DNA of 46,598 bases from Caldilineales bacterium (GTDB lineage Bacteria; Chloroflexota; Anaerolineae; J102), in the NCBI GenBank assembly GCA_019695115.1, contig JAIBAP010000047.1, forward strand, positions 1 to 46,598, written 5' to 3'. This document shows, piece by piece, positions 27,701 through 35,738 of this stretch (the first letter of the stretch is position 1; each line of letters starts with the position of its first letter). Both the position numbers and the translations under genes were made by a program. The notes beneath the pieces were generated by a model. The model saw only the letters and a list, made by a program, of their open reading frames with translations, searched no databases and was not told the DNA's origin.

Positions 27701-30186
27701 CCGGATGGCCGCGGCCGGCGCCGACCGAGGACGATTTCAACAATCACTGCCCGGGGGGAATCGGTTCAGCGGCCTATGTTTTTGATAAGTACGCCAAATG
27801 GCCGCGCGTGGCTCCCGTGAACTTCCCCGTGGTCCAGGCCGAGGGCGTCCTGGATGAAATCGAAATCTCGAATCAGGATTCGCCCTACATCCATAGCAGC
27901 CACGATCTGGATATGAAGGCCACGCTGCGGGCAGCGGATCGTTGGCTGGTGCTCGGCGGCGGGTCGAGCGAGGTGTTGGAGACCGAGTCGGGACCTTTCG
28001 GCGCGCATGGCCTCCCCGTGCCTGGCGACCATGTGACCGTTGCGGGCAGATGGATCTTCGACTGCGGCCACGCCCCCAAAACTGAAATCCACCCCGTCCC
28101 CATCTTCGAGAGCGATCGCCTGGTGACGTTGCCCGATGGCCTCACCAGTCCGGGGGCGCTCAAGACGGTGCGGGTGGCGCATGTCTGGATGAATAGCTCT
28201 CCCGGCGCCTTCAAGTACTCGTTCGAAGGCTCCTTCACCTTCCAAATGGAACTACCGCCCGCCTACGGCAACAAGCTGCTTTTCTTGCGCGTGGCGCAGG
28301 GCGCGGCCGACAAGGTCGCCGTGACGGGGCTGAACAGCACCAGCGCCCAGATCACGATCACGCCGCCAGCCAGCACGGGGTCATACTTCTTCGAAGTGGT
28401 GCTGGGCTACCTGGATACGGGTAATCCCGTTTCGGCGGCTGGCAAAGGCTATACGGTGACTCTCGACAAGATCTGGATCTACAACGACCACGACAGCGGC
28501 CTTCCTGACTGTGAGTGGAACCACGACTGTGGCGAGTGGACGCTGTTCGCGGCCTGGAATGACGCCTGGGCCAAGATATTCGTGAACAGGACTGTGGGAG
28601 ACGGGTACGGGAGGGACAAGTTCGCTGTGAACTGGAGCGTGCCTGTTTTCGGCGACGACCTGCGCCTGCGCGTCATCGGTTATGAGGACGATGACCCCTT
28701 TGCTGGCGATCACATCACCACCGGCGAGTGGGATCACGGCGCGCTGGCCAGCCTGTGTTGCGATGTCCAGCAGTCGGCGTGGCACAGTGACTGGCGCATC
28801 TTTTACACCGTGCACAATGGCTACGATGGTCTCACAGCGCTGCCGAAGGACGATTCGCTGTACTGGCTTTTCCGGTTGGCGAACGAGCCCAACGACCCCA
28901 AACGTGACGACCTGGGTACATTGCCTGTGCCCGCCGCCGGTGCTCCGGCCTACATCAAGCAAAGACTCGCCTATCTGACCCAAAGCCCGTTGCAGCACAA
29001 CGGTGTGTACGTACTCAGCGGCGATGCCGACCGGTACAAGTTCACCCTGGCCGATTTCGCCAACGTGAGCGTGACCCTCGACGGGGCGCCGCCTCAGGTG
29101 CACCTCCACATGGACAAGACCTTCCCGTGGACCAACTACTCGGGCGCCCTGCCCTCAAGCCTGGTGGACATGCTCGGGTACAAGAGCGCCTATGTCAGCG
29201 TGGATGGCGACCAACCGGCGGTGACCGACCAACTGTACACCCTGAAGGTGTCCACGAGCTGGCGCACCCTGCCTCCTGATTGGGGCGAGGCCCAGGACAC
29301 GCTCGACCCTCAGGGGGTGGGCGGCCGGCTGGTGGATCTGGTCACACCCGACCCTGCCGCCAAAGTGACGGGCGCGACCCTCTTTTCTCCCGCAACCCGC
29401 ACCCTCACGAAGGACTGGGCCTGGCAGCACGTCCAGGGAGACATGGACTACTACGACGTCTGGATTCCGCCCAGCGCGAACCTTCCGTTTGCGACTTCGT
29501 GCGATACGCCAGCGCGTTTGCAGCTGGATGCCTACGACATGCACCTGCAAGTCGTAGCCCCGGCTGGAATGCCAGGCCCGCCGATCCTGGTGGTAGAGGG
29601 AGACAATACTGTTGAAGTGACCGACCTGAAAACGCACTTTCCGGGCGGCCACGTGTACGTGCGCGTGAAGAGCATCACGGGCCAGCGCGGCGTTTATCGC
29701 CTGCACGCCGAATGGTATGATGCGCATTATTACACTGCCGAGGAATGCAAAGCGTATCACGACTTCATCGCGTATTTGAAGGGACTGACCATGCCGGCCG
29801 ATTACCCCCCGAAGCCGCTGCCCTGGCCGGATCCTCTCTCGGACCCGCCCATCGACCAGCTGCCGCTGTTTGGTCTGGGCGGCTACAGGCTGGTGGTGGC
29901 AGGGGGTGATACTCTCGCCGGCGCCATTGCCAGCGCCGCCCAGCAGCCGGTTATCGGGCGCGTGTACGATTTGGATGGCGTTTTGCTGGGCGAGGGCGTG
30001 GAGTTGGGCGAGGAGAGCGCCGGCGAGAGAGCGCCGGACGGGCTGGTCCCGCAGAGCCGGCTGAATGTCGGTGGCCTGCAACCCGGTGCGCCCTATCTCT
30101 TGCAGATCGTGCCGGCCTTCGACCTGGGGCCTGCGGGCGTGCAGCCCATCACCGTGGGCTTCGCAGCGCAGCGGGCCGGCGAATAG
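24730..30186 (+). CDS. Giant secreted protein: propeller-like, CBM9-like, LamG-like, CBM9-like and a large unknown C-terminal region
   Basis: An 1818-residue exported protein. After a signal/membrane segment (about 18-40) comes a propeller-like region (47-267; 'LSHFAFSPAGELFYL', 'DLAFGPGGFLYFSD'), a TPT linker (268-307), a CBM9/DOMON-like domain ('LDGRCNETEYAEA', about 311-487), a LamG/concanavalin-like domain ('ITIEAWVKV', 'WHHVAVTM', 'RTFYLDGQ', 'SELRIWKRVRT', about 494-707), a second CBM9-like domain ('LDGVCKPNEYPDD', 734-937) and LYLPLM at 938-943. The remaining ~820 residues are unrecognised, with a notable RWIFDCGH (1107-1114) followed by TEIHP. No catalytic motif is apparent, so a role in binding polysaccharide or host/biofilm matrix outside the cell is likely but inferred. 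CCAGGAGG precedes the ATG. Confidence 0.75.
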   Translation: MKPYVRLLRGPIAFGRKPLLLLGLGLLLTLVWVWRGAALPAGPTSPPDGLYLADGNANPGAVYRLQSDGSLATYYTRPAGALSHFAFSPAGELFYLNASETSIYTVAPEGEQVYFTHDTYVKDLAFGPGGFLYFSDARGAGGDGHIWRLRPGANLPELFSTVPIASVGYWRGDFAFDGAGVLYLSSGNTSSAVLYRVDDPNAGLPQAIYQQNEELDGFVRDGAGAFYFTTRIGGIYRLMLGEPRVLVWPVPGGRGVWDINLVGAVGPGPTPTASPTATATSRATDTPTSTPTATPTQTPTPTATPGRSVTAPKWLAAPVLDGRCNETEYAEAGSVSLLTPGGSPGPVAKLLHSGLDLYVCFSAIPNATEGQAVVRIDPNHSRSGLIMPGDYQFGVTAGGIISAAQGSANGDWSPLSAPASDFAAVVAPAGRDAWAAELRISLEWAGGYARSDGVSLAVEGADGTESTWPESASARAPATWGDLILAPLYADSVTAASAFLDGREGYLVAPYAPDLSPPEITIEAWVKVVDGDCGALVGNGRDVSYWLAFCRMIQFGHDGADSVETGQHPLGAGWHHVAVTMAAATGIRTFYLDGQVDAQFGWEPAHEDTGQVSDPARLGASDRMLRIGSDRAAPDEVNHLHAYVSELRIWKRVRTADEIQQDAFRRLSGAEDGLVGLWPFTHGLQDIAGGHDAGLVGNASLAREGPDVHSFLPTPTPVPYTYPTPAPIPAWGGHISAIAEGITLDGVCKPNEYPDDSTVILEPDRTLSMRLLLTREALYLCTNILWGGHGLDSAVTLWIDRDGRGGAAPGPADLRLRLLPDGALEAGTGDGQGYGGPAPDVFARRTISDTRLALQEDVRTVNSPWWAGELRIPLEALAPTVPGGHLRFALSFAGTLAAGALPDQPQETRVTGGWPARFDPLRPDTWGEATTDQPPQDLYLPLMSWQSSPAQASVGVGPGAPAGDAAATSALALITPEQVQSLRLQQPGAQAGWPRPAPTEDDFNNHCPGGIGSAAYVFDKYAKWPRVAPVNFPVVQAEGVLDEIEISNQDSPYIHSSHDLDMKATLRAADRWLVLGGGSSEVLETESGPFGAHGLPVPGDHVTVAGRWIFDCGHAPKTEIHPVPIFESDRLVTLPDGLTSPGALKTVRVAHVWMNSSPGAFKYSFEGSFTFQMELPPAYGNKLLFLRVAQGAADKVAVTGLNSTSAQITITPPASTGSYFFEVVLGYLDTGNPVSAAGKGYTVTLDKIWIYNDHDSGLPDCEWNHDCGEWTLFAAWNDAWAKIFVNRTVGDGYGRDKFAVNWSVPVFGDDLRLRVIGYEDDDPFAGDHITTGEWDHGALASLCCDVQQSAWHSDWRIFYTVHNGYDGLTALPKDDSLYWLFRLANEPNDPKRDDLGTLPVPAAGAPAYIKQRLAYLTQSPLQHNGVYVLSGDADRYKFTLADFANVSVTLDGAPPQVHLHMDKTFPWTNYSGALPSSLVDMLGYKSAYVSVDGDQPAVTDQLYTLKVSTSWRTLPPDWGEAQDTLDPQGVGGRLVDLVTPDPAAKVTGATLFSPATRTLTKDWAWQHVQGDMDYYDVWIPPSANLPFATSCDTPARLQLDAYDMHLQVVAPAGMPGPPILVVEGDNTVEVTDLKTHFPGGHVYVRVKSITGQRGVYRLHAEWYDAHYYTAEECKAYHDFIAYLKGLTMPADYPPKPLPWPDPLSDPPIDQLPLFGLGGYRLVVAGGDTLAGAIASAAQQPVIGRVYDLDGVLLGEGVELGEESAGERAPDGLVPQSRLNVGGLQPGAPYLLQIVPAFDLGPAGVQPITVGFAAQRAGE

Positions 30187-30212
30187 CACAGGCGCAACCG
30201 ACCTCTGGCTAA

Positions 30213-30311
30213 TCCGCCGCCCTCGACACCGGCGCCTTCCGCGACCAACTCACCGCCATCGGCGCGCCCGCGTCCGATCTATACGTGGCCGAGGAGATTT
30301 CCGTGGCCGGG
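30213..30311 (+). other. Coding-like relic between convergent genes
   Basis: The 125-bp gap 30187-30311 includes a stretch that in one frame reads 'ALDTGAFRDQLTAIGAPASD' and continues LYVAEEISVAG with codon choice like the neighbouring genes. The frame begins after a TAA, has no start codon and runs on into the antisense of the lipoprotein gene. It may be the leftover 3' part of a lost gene. I do not recognise the family. Confidence 0.3.
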
Positions 30312-31715
30312 TCAGTCCTGTGCGTTGGGACAGAGCGGCGGAAACGGATCGCTTTCGGTGGCCGGACGAACCCACTCGATGTAGGCGTACAGACTTTGAA
30401 AGCTGAGCGCCTCGCCTGGCGGGCAGCCGCCCGGCAGGGTCGCGTCAGCCCGACAGACATGCCTGCCGACCCCCGTGCTGTTTGGCTTCACCTCGCGCAT
30501 CAGCGCCACCTGCCAGTTGAAAATATGGCAGTTCGGCGTGCTGTACAGTTCCGCCGGCAGCGTCACCGTGGTCGACCGCGTGGCCAGGAGCAAAATGGGA
30601 TTGGCTTCCTGGTAGTTGAAGTCAACTGTCACGGCGTAGAACTCATCGGCGGCCAACGGCTTGACGGGCGCCCATCGCAAGACGATCGGCGACGCCAGCC
30701 CCTCGAAGCGGGCGCCGAGCGGTGGGCCGATCAGCTCAGGGCCGGGCAGCAGGCGAGGCAGCGGGGCCGGTGCCACGCCCGAGGCACTCGTCCCCGCCGG
30801 CAAGTCGAAGCTCTCGCGCAACACGGCGTGCGGGTCGATGCCGGCTGGCGGCAAGACCACAGTCGTGCCGATGGCAAACGTCTTGCCCACCTCGGGCGCG
30901 GCAAACACGATCCACTCCATCTGGATGTAACTGACCTGCCCGCGGGCCGTGGCGCGCCAGCCTGGCCACTGCTTGAAACGAAACTCTTGGAACGGCCCCA
31001 GCGCCCGGATATAGCCGACGCCAAACTCACCGATATCGTGCAGCATGAAGCGTCGGACGGCCGCGGCATCGCCCAGGTCGTGTGCGCTCTCGCGCCAGTG
31101 CACCTCGACCCAGGCTTCCGGGAAGATGTGCTGTGACGGGATGACGCCGCCAAGACGGATCATGCCGTTGTGGGCATCGCCCTTCTCGCCCATCAACGCC
31201 GGCGTGATGCCGCGCAGCGAGGGAACGTCGAGCCAAAACCCGTAGTTGGCCAGCAGCGTCTCGCTGACTGATGGCTGCACGTTGAAGCGGCCGATCTCGG
31301 CCGGCAGCTCGGCGCCTGCCAGGGCAACCGTCCAGACGCCGGGCTGCGTGCGATGCGGGACCGTCCAAGCCGCCGTGCGGTAAACGCCGCCGTCGCCCAA
31401 CGTTGCCGTGACCGTGCCAACCCGAGCGCCCTGCGCGTCTCGCACGTCGAGCAGCAACTGCGCCGCCGGCGCGCTGGCAGCGGAGAGGATGAACTTGACC
31501 CCCTGGCCCATCACAACCTCGCTCCCCTGGATCGGATAGCGCAACGTCAATGAGGTTGGGGCCGCGGCCCCCGGTGCGCTTGGCTGAACCGCCGGCGCGA
31601 CGGTGGGCGTGGTCGCGGGTGCTGACGTGCCCTGGCTACAGCCGGCCACTATCAGCAACGGCCCGCTCAGCAGCAGCCAAATCGTCAGCACGAACGATGC
31701 GCGTCGAGTTCTCAT
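30312..31715 (-). CDS. Lipoprotein with Ig-like domain, unknown function
   Basis: A 467-residue protein from the ATG at 31715, chosen because it opens directly into a classic lipoprotein signal (MRTRR, hydrophobic core, IVAGC with Cys26). Upstream in-frame starts exist at 31724 and at a TTG, 31766, and cannot be excluded since no start has a strong ribosome site. An Ala/Pro/Thr-rich tether (27-55) leads to a beta-sandwich module ('IQGSEVVMGQGVKFILSA', 'GVWTVAL'), then an unrecognised middle region with several Trp and His residues, and a final domain with four Cys in the last ~80 residues. Anchored outside the membrane; possibly a binding protein. Confidence 0.65.
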   Translation of the reverse strand: MRTRRASFVLTIWLLLSGPLLIVAGCSQGTSAPATTPTVAPAVQPSAPGAAAPTSLTLRYPIQGSEVVMGQGVKFILSAASAPAAQLLLDVRDAQGARVGTVTATLGDGGVYRTAAWTVPHRTQPGVWTVALAGAELPAEIGRFNVQPSVSETLLANYGFWLDVPSLRGITPALMGEKGDAHNGMIRLGGVIPSQHIFPEAWVEVHWRESAHDLGDAAAVRRFMLHDIGEFGVGYIRALGPFQEFRFKQWPGWRATARGQVSYIQMEWIVFAAPEVGKTFAIGTTVVLPPAGIDPHAVLRESFDLPAGTSASGVAPAPLPRLLPGPELIGPPLGARFEGLASPIVLRWAPVKPLAADEFYAVTVDFNYQEANPILLLATRSTTVTLPAELYSTPNCHIFNWQVALMREVKPNSTGVGRHVCRADATLPGGCPPGEALSFQSLYAYIEWVRPATESDPFPPLCPNAQD

Positions 31716-31771
31716 GTTGACCATGTCGGGCAAAGCCAGCGTGGTGGTTTCTTTGACATCTGGCAACGACT

Positions 31772-31794
31772 TACCTTGTCATTGAGGCAAGGTA
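31772..31794. promoter_or_regulatory. 7-bp inverted repeat in a divergent intergenic region
   Basis: TACCTTG (31772-31778) and CAAGGTA (31788-31794) form a perfect inverted repeat with a 9-bp centre. It lies between the divergent lipoprotein (start 31715) and the plus-strand gene at 31909, where an operator would be expected. Short repeats of this size occur by chance, so the assignment is tentative. Confidence 0.3.
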
Positions 31795-31908
31795 TCACAA
31801 AGGCGTCGTCGTGATCAAACCTGGCTGCGCCGCAGCAAGCACCCACAACAAGTTGCCTTGTCCCTCTGCGCGCTCTGCCCGACGGCGCTTGACGCCAACG
31901 CCAGCGCC

Positions 31909-32493
31909 ATGTATCGTAAGCTCATGGTCAATCAGACGCAAGCGTTTTTGGGCGGCAAGGCGCGTTGGCGAGCGGCGCGCATCGAGCTGGACGATGTCCA
32001 GCCCCGGCAGGGCGGGCGCCGGGTGCGCGTCGCTGGGACAGGCTCGACCTTTGTGCAGGTCGTGGCGCCCACGGGCGAGCAAACGCAACGGGCGTTTGTC
32101 TTGCTGCCAGAGGAGACGCAACAGTTGTTCGCCCTGTGTGTCGAGGGCGACATCCTGGCGACGCCGGCCTCGGCGCAGCCTGACCTGCCCGATGCAGCCC
32201 GGCCGGCGATCACGCTGGTCAATGCTGGCGGCCAACGCCGCGCAGTCGCGGTGGGGGCGGGGGAGATGGAAGGCGCTTTGCGGCCGGTCTATGCTGCGCT
32301 GCGCTTGCTGGCCGATCCACCGCCGGCGGACCTGGCGGCTCGCCGCTGGCGGGCGGCGCTGAACGCGCAGCTCGCAGAGAAGCATCATGCCCTGGACCGC
32401 TTCGGCCACCAGCCGCACACGGTCGCTCTCATCGAACGAGAGATCGCTGAGCTGGAGGCGCTGATTGCCGCCCAGGGGCGGGATGGGCGCTGA
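31909..32493 (+). CDS. Hypothetical cytosolic protein
   Basis: A 194-residue protein if started at the ATG at 31909; an ATG at 31924 and a TTG at 31858 are alternatives, and none has a convincing ribosome site. The N-terminal half is beta-rich with 'VQPRQGGRRVRVAGTGSTFVQV'-like alternation. The C-terminal half is helical and charged, ending in a likely coiled segment ('LIEREIAELEALIA', about 173-187). No domain is recognised. The next gene begins 34 bp downstream with its own ribosome site, and the two may be co-transcribed. Confidence 0.5.
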   Translation: MYRKLMVNQTQAFLGGKARWRAARIELDDVQPRQGGRRVRVAGTGSTFVQVVAPTGEQTQRAFVLLPEETQQLFALCVEGDILATPASAQPDLPDAARPAITLVNAGGQRRAVAVGAGEMEGALRPVYAALRLLADPPPADLAARRWRAALNAQLAEKHHALDRFGHQPHTVALIEREIAELEALIAAQGRDGR

Positions 32494-32527
32494 TCCCCCC
32501 GTTATCGAGGTTTCAGGAGTGTTCCAC

Positions 32528-33469
32528 ATGTCCAGCACACCCATCCACGCCGTCACCGGCGCCTTCGGCTACTCCGGCAAATACATCGCCCAGCGCCTGC
32601 TGGCTGCGGGGCGCACGGTGATCACCCTGACCAACTCGACCGACCGCGCCAACGATTTCGGCGGCCGCCTGCCGGTCTACCCCTTCCACTTCGACCAGCC
32701 CGACGAGCTGGCGCGCTCGCTGGCGGGGGTCGAAGTGCTCTACAACACCTATTGGGTGCGTTTCAACCACAAGCTCTTCCGCCACGCCGACGCCGTGCAC
32801 AACACCCTCATCCTCTTCGAGGCAGCCCAACGCGCCGGAGTGCAGCGCATCGTCCACATCAGCATCACCAACCCCGCCGAAGACTCGCCGCTGGAGTACT
32901 TCAGCGGCAAAGCGCGGCTGGAGCGGGCGCTGATCGAGTCGGGTCTCTCCTATGCCATCCTCCGCCCCACCGTCCTCTTCGGCAAAGAAGACATCCTGAT
33001 CAACAACATTGCCTGGCTGTTGCGCCATCTGCCGGTCTTCGGCGTCTTTGGCGACGGCAGCTACCGGCTGCAACCGGTCTATGTGGACGATCTGGCGGCG
33101 CTGGCCGTGGCGCAGGGCGCGGCCAGCGCGAACGCCATCCTCAACGCCATCGGCCCAGAGACCTTCACCTACCGCCAACTGGTGACGACCATCGGCCAGC
33201 TGATCGGGGCGCGGCGGCCGGTGATCGGCGTGCCGCCGGCCGTGGGCTACTGGGTGGGCAGGGCGGTCGGCGGCCTGGTGGGAGATGTGACCATCACCCG
33301 TGAGGAGATCGCCGGGCTGATGGCGAACCTGCTTTACGTGGACACGCCACCGACCGGGACGACCAAGCTCACCGACTGGATCGCCGCCCACGCCGACAGC
33401 CTGGGCCGGCGCTACACCAGCGAGTTGGCGCGGCGGGTGGATCGGGTGGGCGCGTATCGGAGCAATTGA
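32528..33469 (+). CDS. NmrA/NDUFA9-like atypical SDR, NAD(P)-binding
   Basis: A 313-residue protein from the ATG at 32528, with CAGGAG 9-14 bp upstream; the longer frame from 32465 overlaps the previous gene and lacks a site. The Rossmann motif GAFGYSG (residues 11-17) fits the GxxGxxG of extended/atypical short-chain dehydrogenases. 'YFSGKARLERALIESGLSYAILRPT' retains a Tyr-x3-Lys and the 'ILRPT..FG' signature of NmrA/NDUFA9-like proteins, followed by 'QPVYVDDLA'. It probably binds NAD(P)(H) and acts either as a reductase/epimerase on a small molecule or as a redox sensor. The substrate is not predictable here. Confidence 0.8.
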   Translation: MSSTPIHAVTGAFGYSGKYIAQRLLAAGRTVITLTNSTDRANDFGGRLPVYPFHFDQPDELARSLAGVEVLYNTYWVRFNHKLFRHADAVHNTLILFEAAQRAGVQRIVHISITNPAEDSPLEYFSGKARLERALIESGLSYAILRPTVLFGKEDILINNIAWLLRHLPVFGVFGDGSYRLQPVYVDDLAALAVAQGAASANAILNAIGPETFTYRQLVTTIGQLIGARRPVIGVPPAVGYWVGRAVGGLVGDVTITREEIAGLMANLLYVDTPPTGTTKLTDWIAAHADSLGRRYTSELARRVDRVGAYRSN

Positions 33470-33571
33470 GGGGGTGCAGGCCGGAGACGACAAAAGTCGG
33501 AGACAAACGACCCGGAAACGGCTATGCTGGCGTGACTGCTTCCGCCTCTTTGCCTTTTCAAGGAATGCCCC

Positions 33572-33958
33572 ATGCACCGTCTGCCTGTCCGCATCGCCGC
33601 CATCCTCTCTTTCGTCATCGGCGCCATGTCCGTCTTCGCCGGCGGCGCCGTCCTGCGCGGTCGCGACCCCGGCTATCATGTCATCGCCTGGCTGCCGGCC
33701 TACAACTTCGCCGTTGGCCTGGTCTCGGCGGCGGTGACGGCCGCCCTGATCTGGCGCCAGAGCCGAACGGCCCTGGCCGCGGCGTTGGCCACGTTCACCG
33801 GCCATACCCTGGTGATGGTCATCCTGCAAACGGCCTATCGCGATGTCGTCGCCCGCCAAAGCCTGATGGCCATGACCTTTCGCATGGCTGTGTGGCTGCT
33901 GATCCTGCTGCTGATGCTGGCGCAGGGGCGCCGCGAGAGGCGACCGGCCTCGGCCTGA
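33572..33958 (+). CDS. Small four-helix membrane protein
   Basis: A 128-residue protein with AAGGAATG 5-12 bp upstream of its ATG. Four membrane helices are seen at about 7-28, 42-60, 66-88 and 102-120, with short loops and a basic C-terminus (GRRERRP). The layout resembles small DoxX- or DUF-type membrane proteins, but no diagnostic motif is present. It follows the reductase gene by 102 bp and ends 118 bp before the convergent ROK kinase gene. Confidence 0.6.
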   Translation: MHRLPVRIAAILSFVIGAMSVFAGGAVLRGRDPGYHVIAWLPAYNFAVGLVSAAVTAALIWRQSRTALAAALATFTGHTLVMVILQTAYRDVVARQSLMAMTFRMAVWLLILLLMLAQGRRERRPASA

Positions 33959-34024
33959 GTTGGATCAGACGGGGGTCAGGAAGGGCCTGGCGCCAGCGCC
34001 GCGCCCGTGGTTGTGCGATCGCCA

Positions 34025-34048
34025 TCGCTCAGCCGGCCGACTGAGCGA
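34025..34048. terminator. Hairpin between convergent genes
   Basis: TCGCTCAG (34025-34032) and CTGAGCGA (34041-34048) form a perfect 8-bp stem with an 8-nt loop. It lies 66 bp after the membrane-protein stop and 28 bp beyond the ROK kinase stop on the other strand. No T-tract follows in either direction, so termination may be weak or factor-assisted. Confidence 0.45.
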
Positions 34049-34076
34049 CGCCGGCTGCCTGAGCGCGTGCTTGCGG

Positions 34077-35057
34077 TCAGGCGCTGGCCGGGGGCAAATT
34101 CTGCCGCGCCAGCCAGGCGCAGCCCAGAAGGGGGCCATCATCGTGCAGGGCCGTGGGCAGGATGCGGATGCGCGAGCTGACCGAGGCAAAGCTGTAGCCG
34201 GGTGCAGCTTCCCGCGCCGGGGCCAGGAGCAGGTCGCCGGCTTTGGCCACGCTACCGCCGATGACGTACAGATCGACATCGGTGATCATGGCCAGGGTGG
34301 CCACCGCCGCCCCCAAAGCGCGCCCGGCCTGCTGCATGACCTCGACCGCCACGGGATCACCTCCGGCGGCTGCCTGCGCCACCTCGCCGCCCGTGATCTC
34401 ACCCACCGGCTGGCCTGCCGTCGCCCTGGCTTGTCGATAGTGTCGGGCCAGGGAGGGGCCGCTCATGAACGTTTCCACACAGCCGCGCGACCCACAATGG
34501 CATGGCTCACCTTCATGGTCGATCGTGGTGTGACCGATCTCGCCGGCCGAATTGTGGGCGCCTCGAAAGAGCTTTCCAGCGAAGATCATCGCAGCGCCCA
34601 CGCCCGTGCCCACGACGATGAAGATCATGTCCCGCGCGCCCCTGCCGGCGCCGAAATAGTAATCGCCCAGCGCCGCCGCCTTGGCGTCGTGCTCGATCAC
34701 CACCGGCAGGCTTAGCCGCGCCGCCAACAGGTCGCGCAGCGGTGTGTGGTGTAGGCCCTGCAAATTGGGCGGGTCCAGTAGCATGCCCGAGACGTGGTCC
34801 ACCGGCCCGGGGCTGCAAATACCTACAGCAGCGATGCGGCTATCGCTGGGCAGATCGCCGGCCAAGGCGTCCACTTCCGTCACAATCCGCTCGACAACGG
34901 CATTGGCGCCTTCGGTCGCGTTCGTAGGAATCTGGCGCGCCGCCACAATGGCGTCTTGCGGGCTGACCAGTCCCAGCCGGATCTTGGTGGCGCCGAGGTC
35001 GATGCCAACTACCCAGGGTTTCACACGCACCTCGTGTTTGCTCGGTTGTTCTGTCAT
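34077..35057 (-). CDS. ROK-family sugar kinase
   Basis: A 326-residue kinase/regulator family protein, last gene of the minus-strand operon. The phosphate-binding motif 'VGIDLGATKIRLGL' starts near residue 15, 'VVIEHDAKAAALGDYYFG' carries the catalytic Asp, and the zinc motif CHCGSRGC (Cys186, Cys188, Cys193) is intact. There is no N-terminal helix-turn-helix, so it should be a kinase rather than a repressor. ROK kinases phosphorylate glucose, N-acetylmannosamine, allose or fructose; the substrate here should be the sugar handled by the operon. The start at 35057 is chosen because codons further upstream are made only of a heptamer array. Confidence 0.88.
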   Translation of the reverse strand: MTEQPSKHEVRVKPWVVGIDLGATKIRLGLVSPQDAIVAARQIPTNATEGANAVVERIVTEVDALAGDLPSDSRIAAVGICSPGPVDHVSGMLLDPPNLQGLHHTPLRDLLAARLSLPVVIEHDAKAAALGDYYFGAGRGARDMIFIVVGTGVGAAMIFAGKLFRGAHNSAGEIGHTTIDHEGEPCHCGSRGCVETFMSGPSLARHYRQARATAGQPVGEITGGEVAQAAAGGDPVAVEVMQQAGRALGAAVATLAMITDVDLYVIGGSVAKAGDLLLAPAREAAPGYSFASVSSRIRILPTALHDDGPLLGCAWLARQNLPPASA

Positions 35058-35065
35058 AGGTTTGG

Positions 35066-35163
35066 TCCGTGTTGCGTGATGCGTGAGGCGTGATGCGTGA
35101 TGCGTGATGCGTGATGCGTGGTGCGTGATGCGTGGTGCGTGTTGCGTGATGCGGGAGGCGGGA
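35066..35163. repeat. Heptanucleotide array, 14 units of TGCGTGA type
   Basis: Fourteen contiguous, strictly phased 7-bp units between the GlcG-like and ROK kinase genes. The exact unit TGCGTGA occurs seven times; the others differ by one to three bases (TGCGTGG, GGCGTGA, TGCGTGT, TGCGGGA). Because 7 is not a multiple of 3, all three frames read through as a 7-residue peptide repeat, which makes false N-terminal extensions. The rest of the 191-bp gap shows no gene. Confidence 0.9.
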
Positions 35164-35248
35164 GGGGCGCCGGTTGGGCCGCGAACGCCGGTTTGGGTGG
35201 GATTCACGCCTCGCGCAGCGCGTGCTTGCTGAAGCGATGCTGCTCTCC

Positions 35249-35659
35249 TCAGTCGGCGATCAAGCTCGCAGCCATGGCCGCCAGCACCATGTCTTCGGCC
35301 TCGGGCAGCCCACTGACGCCCACGCCGCCCACCACCACGCCCTGGCTGACGAGAGGGACGCCGCCGCCCCAGGCCGTGTAGCGCGGGTCGCCGAAGTTGG
35401 TCATGGGGAAACCTTTCTCCCGCGACGACTGCCCGATGGCGGCCGATTCCTGGCGCTCGCGAGCGGCGGTGAAAGCCTTGTTGATGGCAATCGTGATCGA
35501 GGGCAGCTTGCAGCCATCGGTGCGCAGAAAGGCCAGCAGTTCGCCGTGGGCGTCGGTGACGGCGATGGCTGCGCCCTGGCCCCGGCGCTCTAGCTCGGCG
35601 CGGATGGTATCGATGATGTGGGCGGCGTCGGCGTGGGAGAGATGGGGGACGGTATACAC
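35249..35659 (-). CDS. GlcG/HbpS-like protein (DUF336 type)
   Basis: A 136-residue protein from a GTG at 35659, chosen because CAGGAG lies ~10 bp upstream and the family pattern begins there. Typical elements are 'AIAVTDAHGELLAFLRTDG', 'AINKAFTAA', and the Gly-rich 'GGGVPLVSQGVVVGGVGVSG', followed by a terminal helix. Members include heme-binding HbpS, GlcG of glycolate loci and the C-terminal domain of PduO in diol utilisation loci. Lying directly after a glycyl radical enzyme and its activase, it may be an accessory to that enzyme or act on its product, but this is inferred from position. Confidence 0.8.
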   Translation of the reverse strand: MYTVPHLSHADAAHIIDTIRAELERRGQGAAIAVTDAHGELLAFLRTDGCKLPSITIAINKAFTAARERQESAAIGQSSREKGFPMTNFGDPRYTAWGGGVPLVSQGVVVGGVGVSGLPEAEDMVLAAMAASLIAD

Positions 35660-35738
35660 GAGAGCAGGCTCCTGGTCAAAGGATGGTAGGTGTCCGCCGG
35701 TTGACAGCGGCGGTGATCGATGGCGGTTACTACGCGAA

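Noticed and set aside
26140-27747. 535-codon minus-strand frame across the giant secreted protein
   Set aside because: Shadow frame due to high GC in codon position three; Arg/Gly/Ala-rich with no domain, while the plus strand encodes recognisable LamG-like sequence.
34077-35057. ROK-type transcriptional repressor
   Set aside because: No N-terminal helix-turn-helix; the sequence begins at the kinase phosphate-binding motif.
35066-35163. CRISPR array
   Set aside because: Units are 7 bp with no spacers and no cas genes nearby.
35066-35207. N-terminal extension of the ROK kinase
   Set aside because: The added residues ('RITHHAS' repeated) come entirely from the heptamer array; family homology starts after 35057.
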